Below the pieces are notes generated by a model, which saw only the letters and a program-made list of their open reading frames with translations, was not told the origin of the DNA and did no database searches. The position numbers and the translations under genes are program-made. Below, piece by piece: positions 62,424 through 64,000 of a DNA stretch of 64,000 nt (position 1 is its first letter; each line of letters begins with the position of its first letter). This stretch comes from JAUVPY01 sp034412795 (GTDB taxonomy: Bacteria; Chloroflexota; Anaerolineae; 4572-78; NAK82), in contig DAOUMD010000217.1 of the NCBI GenBank assembly GCA_034412795.1, forward strand, positions 13,501 to 77,500, read 5' to 3'.

Positions 62424-62505
62424 GTTTGGCGTTATTGCTGACATCCCTTAAGAAAACAGATATTCCTGGCAAAGATGCTCTCGCCGAGCAATTGGTAGGC
62501 GTGAG

Positions 62506-62550
62506 GTATCTTCTCAATAATTCGGGGTAGGCCCAAGCCGGTAGCTTGTC
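62506..62550 (+). repeat. Truncated R1 repeat (copy 3)
   Basis: GTATCTTCTCAATAATTCGG and following bases match the reverse complement of copy 1 at 15785-15876 for about 35 bases, then diverge. The other end is missing. Confidence 0.7.
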
Positions 62551-62687
62551 CATTCAGGGGTGCTCGTGGCTCGTTCGTTACACTGGCCAAGATGTGAAGG
62601 GGGGTGATTGCGCAAGTTCGACTCGTCTGACCCGCAGGCATTTTTTCTCAGCGATTAGCACAAGATTTCACTCAGGAGGACAGAACA

Positions 62688-64000
62688 ATGAAGTTTAAGG
62701 TATTGGCTCTACTAGTTGCGCTTATGCTTCTAGTCACACTTGGGGCCCAATGTGGTGCGCCTCAGCCGACTGAGGCGCCGCCGGCAGTTCCTGAAGAGGC
62801 AGCCCCTGCCGAGGAAGAGGCGCCCGCCGAGGAAGAAGCACCCGCTGCCGAGAAAGTCTTCAAGCTGGGCGTTATGGGACCGTTCAGTGGACCCAGCGCC
62901 CGCACCGGCGATGAGTTCAAAGCCTCGGTCAACATGGCTTTCGACGACATCAACTGGCAGATCGGCGATTACAAGATTGAGCCGGTCTGGATCGACTCCC
63001 AATCCGACCCGGCCAAGGCAGCCCAGGCCTACGAGCAGGCCGTCGTCCAGGACGGCATCCAGGCTGGCATTCTCAATTGGCACAGCTCAGTGGCCGTATC
63101 GGCTATGGAAGTGACCGCCAAACATCAGATACCCCACTTCTTCGGCTTTGGCGCCACCGAGGTGGTCAACGAGACCTTCGCTTCCGACCCGGAGAAGTAC
63201 GGTTACTGGATGACCAAGGGGTGGCCCGCTCCCAAGAAGCTGAGCATCTCCTACGTTCAGGCCTTGGAGGATGCCATCGCCGAGGGCACCTGGTCACCTG
63301 AGAGCAAGACAGTGGCCATCTACGGCGAGGACACCGACTGGGGCCGCAGCTTCGGCAACGCCATCAAGGAGCAGTTGGAGGCGGTTGGCTGGACCACGGT
63401 GGCCGAGGAGTATTTCGCCCTGGATCAGACCGAGTTCTACCCCCTGCTCAACAAGTTCGTGGACCTCAACCCGGCCCTCATCGCCGGCACCAGCACCGCC
63501 GCGCCCACCATGTCGGCCTTCATCAAGCAGGCGGATGAGGTGGGGCTGGAGAGCCTGATCGTCGCCGATGGCCTGGGCTGGTTCGGCGAGTGGTATGAGC
63601 TGACCGGCGACTCGTCCAACTACGTCATCGACCAGATCCCCGGCTGGGCCACCGCAGAAGGCCAGGCCTTCGCAAAGGAATTTGAGGAGACGGCGGGCTT
63701 CCCCCCCAGCCCCTCGGCCGCCGGGCTCTCCTACGACGGCTCCAGCTTCTTCATCCAGTTGGCCCAGGCTGTGTACGACGAAGCCGGTGAGTTGAACAGC
63801 GAGACGATCTACAACTTCGTCAAGGACAACGTATGGACCGGCGATTGGAGCTACACCGATGGCATCGTCATGAGCGAGTACAAGTACACGGCCGAGACGG
63901 TTCCCGATCCCGTCGTCGGCAAGGGATACTACATCTTCCCCGTTCTCCAGTACTTTGACGGTGAAGGCAAGGTCGTCTATCCACCCGAATGGGCCGTTCA
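62688..64000 (+). CDS. Branched-chain-type solute-binding lipoprotein, cut by window edge
   Basis: The visible 437 codons begin with a lipoprotein signal ending TLGAQCG (Cys22, Gln at -1) and an Ala/Pro/Glu-rich linker. The binding domain starts FKLGVMGPFSGPSARTGDEF, then SVNMAFDDINWQIGDYKIEP, the pattern of the Peripla_BP_6 (LivJ/amide-type) family. CAGGAGG precedes ATG 62688. Permease and ATPase genes are expected beyond base 64000. The ligand cannot be named. Confidence 0.9.
   Translation, partial: MKFKVLALLVALMLLVTLGAQCGAPQPTEAPPAVPEEAAPAEEEAPAEEEAPAAEKVFKLGVMGPFSGPSARTGDEFKASVNMAFDDINWQIGDYKIEPVWIDSQSDPAKAAQAYEQAVVQDGIQAGILNWHSSVAVSAMEVTAKHQIPHFFGFGATEVVNETFASDPEKYGYWMTKGWPAPKKLSISYVQALEDAIAEGTWSPESKTVAIYGEDTDWGRSFGNAIKEQLEAVGWTTVAEEYFALDQTEFYPLLNKFVDLNPALIAGTSTAAPTMSAFIKQADEVGLESLIVADGLGWFGEWYELTGDSSNYVIDQIPGWATAEGQAFAKEFEETAGFPPSPSAAGLSYDGSSFFIQLAQAVYDEAGELNSETIYNFVKDNVWTGDWSYTDGIVMSEYKYTAETVPDPVVGKGYYIFPVLQYFDGEGKVVYPPEWAV

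Larger units (their letters stand above)
62101..62687. other. Long leader region before the last binding-protein gene
   Basis: This 587-base stretch has no supported gene. It holds a strong promoter (62184-62212), a hairpin (62386-62423), a truncated R1 repeat (62506 onward) and, at 62596-62610, GAAGGGGGGTGATTG, a weaker match to the orphan anti-16S sequences seen before the other binding-protein genes. Confidence 0.6.

Overview
The window looks like a chromosomal piece of an uncultured Chloroflexota bacterium (Anaerolineae-like). I infer this from the overall protein character, the T/P/E-rich linkers behind lipoprotein signal sequences, the TIR-SUMF1 and NB-ARC/TPR proteins, several ABC importers, and many palindromic intergenic repeats. 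No rRNA, tRNA, transposase or CRISPR array was recognised. Most genes are moderately GC-rich; 25.5-30.9 kb is clearly lower in GC and the first half of the 33.4-35.4 kb gene is much higher.

Layout. 1-5.0 kb (minus): F-type ATP synthase genes atpZ-B-E-F-H-A-G, with atpG cut by the left edge. 5.2-6.4 kb: fabF. 6.8-13.9 kb (plus): a PadR regulator with its own operator-bearing promoter, then two NifX-like proteins, two MinD-like ATPases with inserted ferredoxin domains, a DUF59 protein, a large lipoprotein (propeller plus glycosidase-like barrel), a metallo-beta-lactamase-fold protein and OsmC. The core resembles the ORP (orange protein) clusters of anaerobes. 14-21 kb: a thioredoxin-VKOR fusion, ferritin, and a MacB-like ABC exporter (tandem-fused permease, membrane fusion protein, ATPase).

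21.0-36.4 kb is an accessory island bracketed by two inverted copies of a ~180-bp element. It holds a dual-specificity phosphatase and GH57 enzyme, a TIR-SUMF1 protein, a five-gene low-GC cassette (BglII-like protein lacking its acidic residues, ParB-like protein, SNF2 helicase, DUF3883/PD-(D/E)XK-like protein, DNA methyltransferase), small proteins, and an NB-ARC/TPR protein. The five-gene cassette is my main candidate for an undescribed defence system.

36.4-46.5 kb (minus): a LacI-controlled operon encoding a carbohydrate-type ABC importer followed by four amide-bond hydrolases (M19 dipeptidase, amidohydrolase, M24 peptidase, glycosylasparaginase-like). No ATPase is encoded in it. 46.7-54 kb: an unusual prolyl-tRNA synthetase, a candidate ~430-nt orphan RNA, a metallophosphoesterase, an APC permease, a nucleotidyltransferase-like protein and a PHP phosphoesterase. 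54.2-59.9 kb: a complete Dpp/Opp-type importer operon. 60.1-62.1 kb: a HAD phosphatase and an iron alcohol dehydrogenase. 62.7 kb to the end: a second type of solute-binding lipoprotein, cut by the right edge.

Repeats are a main theme: at least four dispersed palindromic families, plus arrays of 7-bp tandem repeats at several loci. All motif and coordinate statements come from reading the bases by eye; no searches or folding programs were run.
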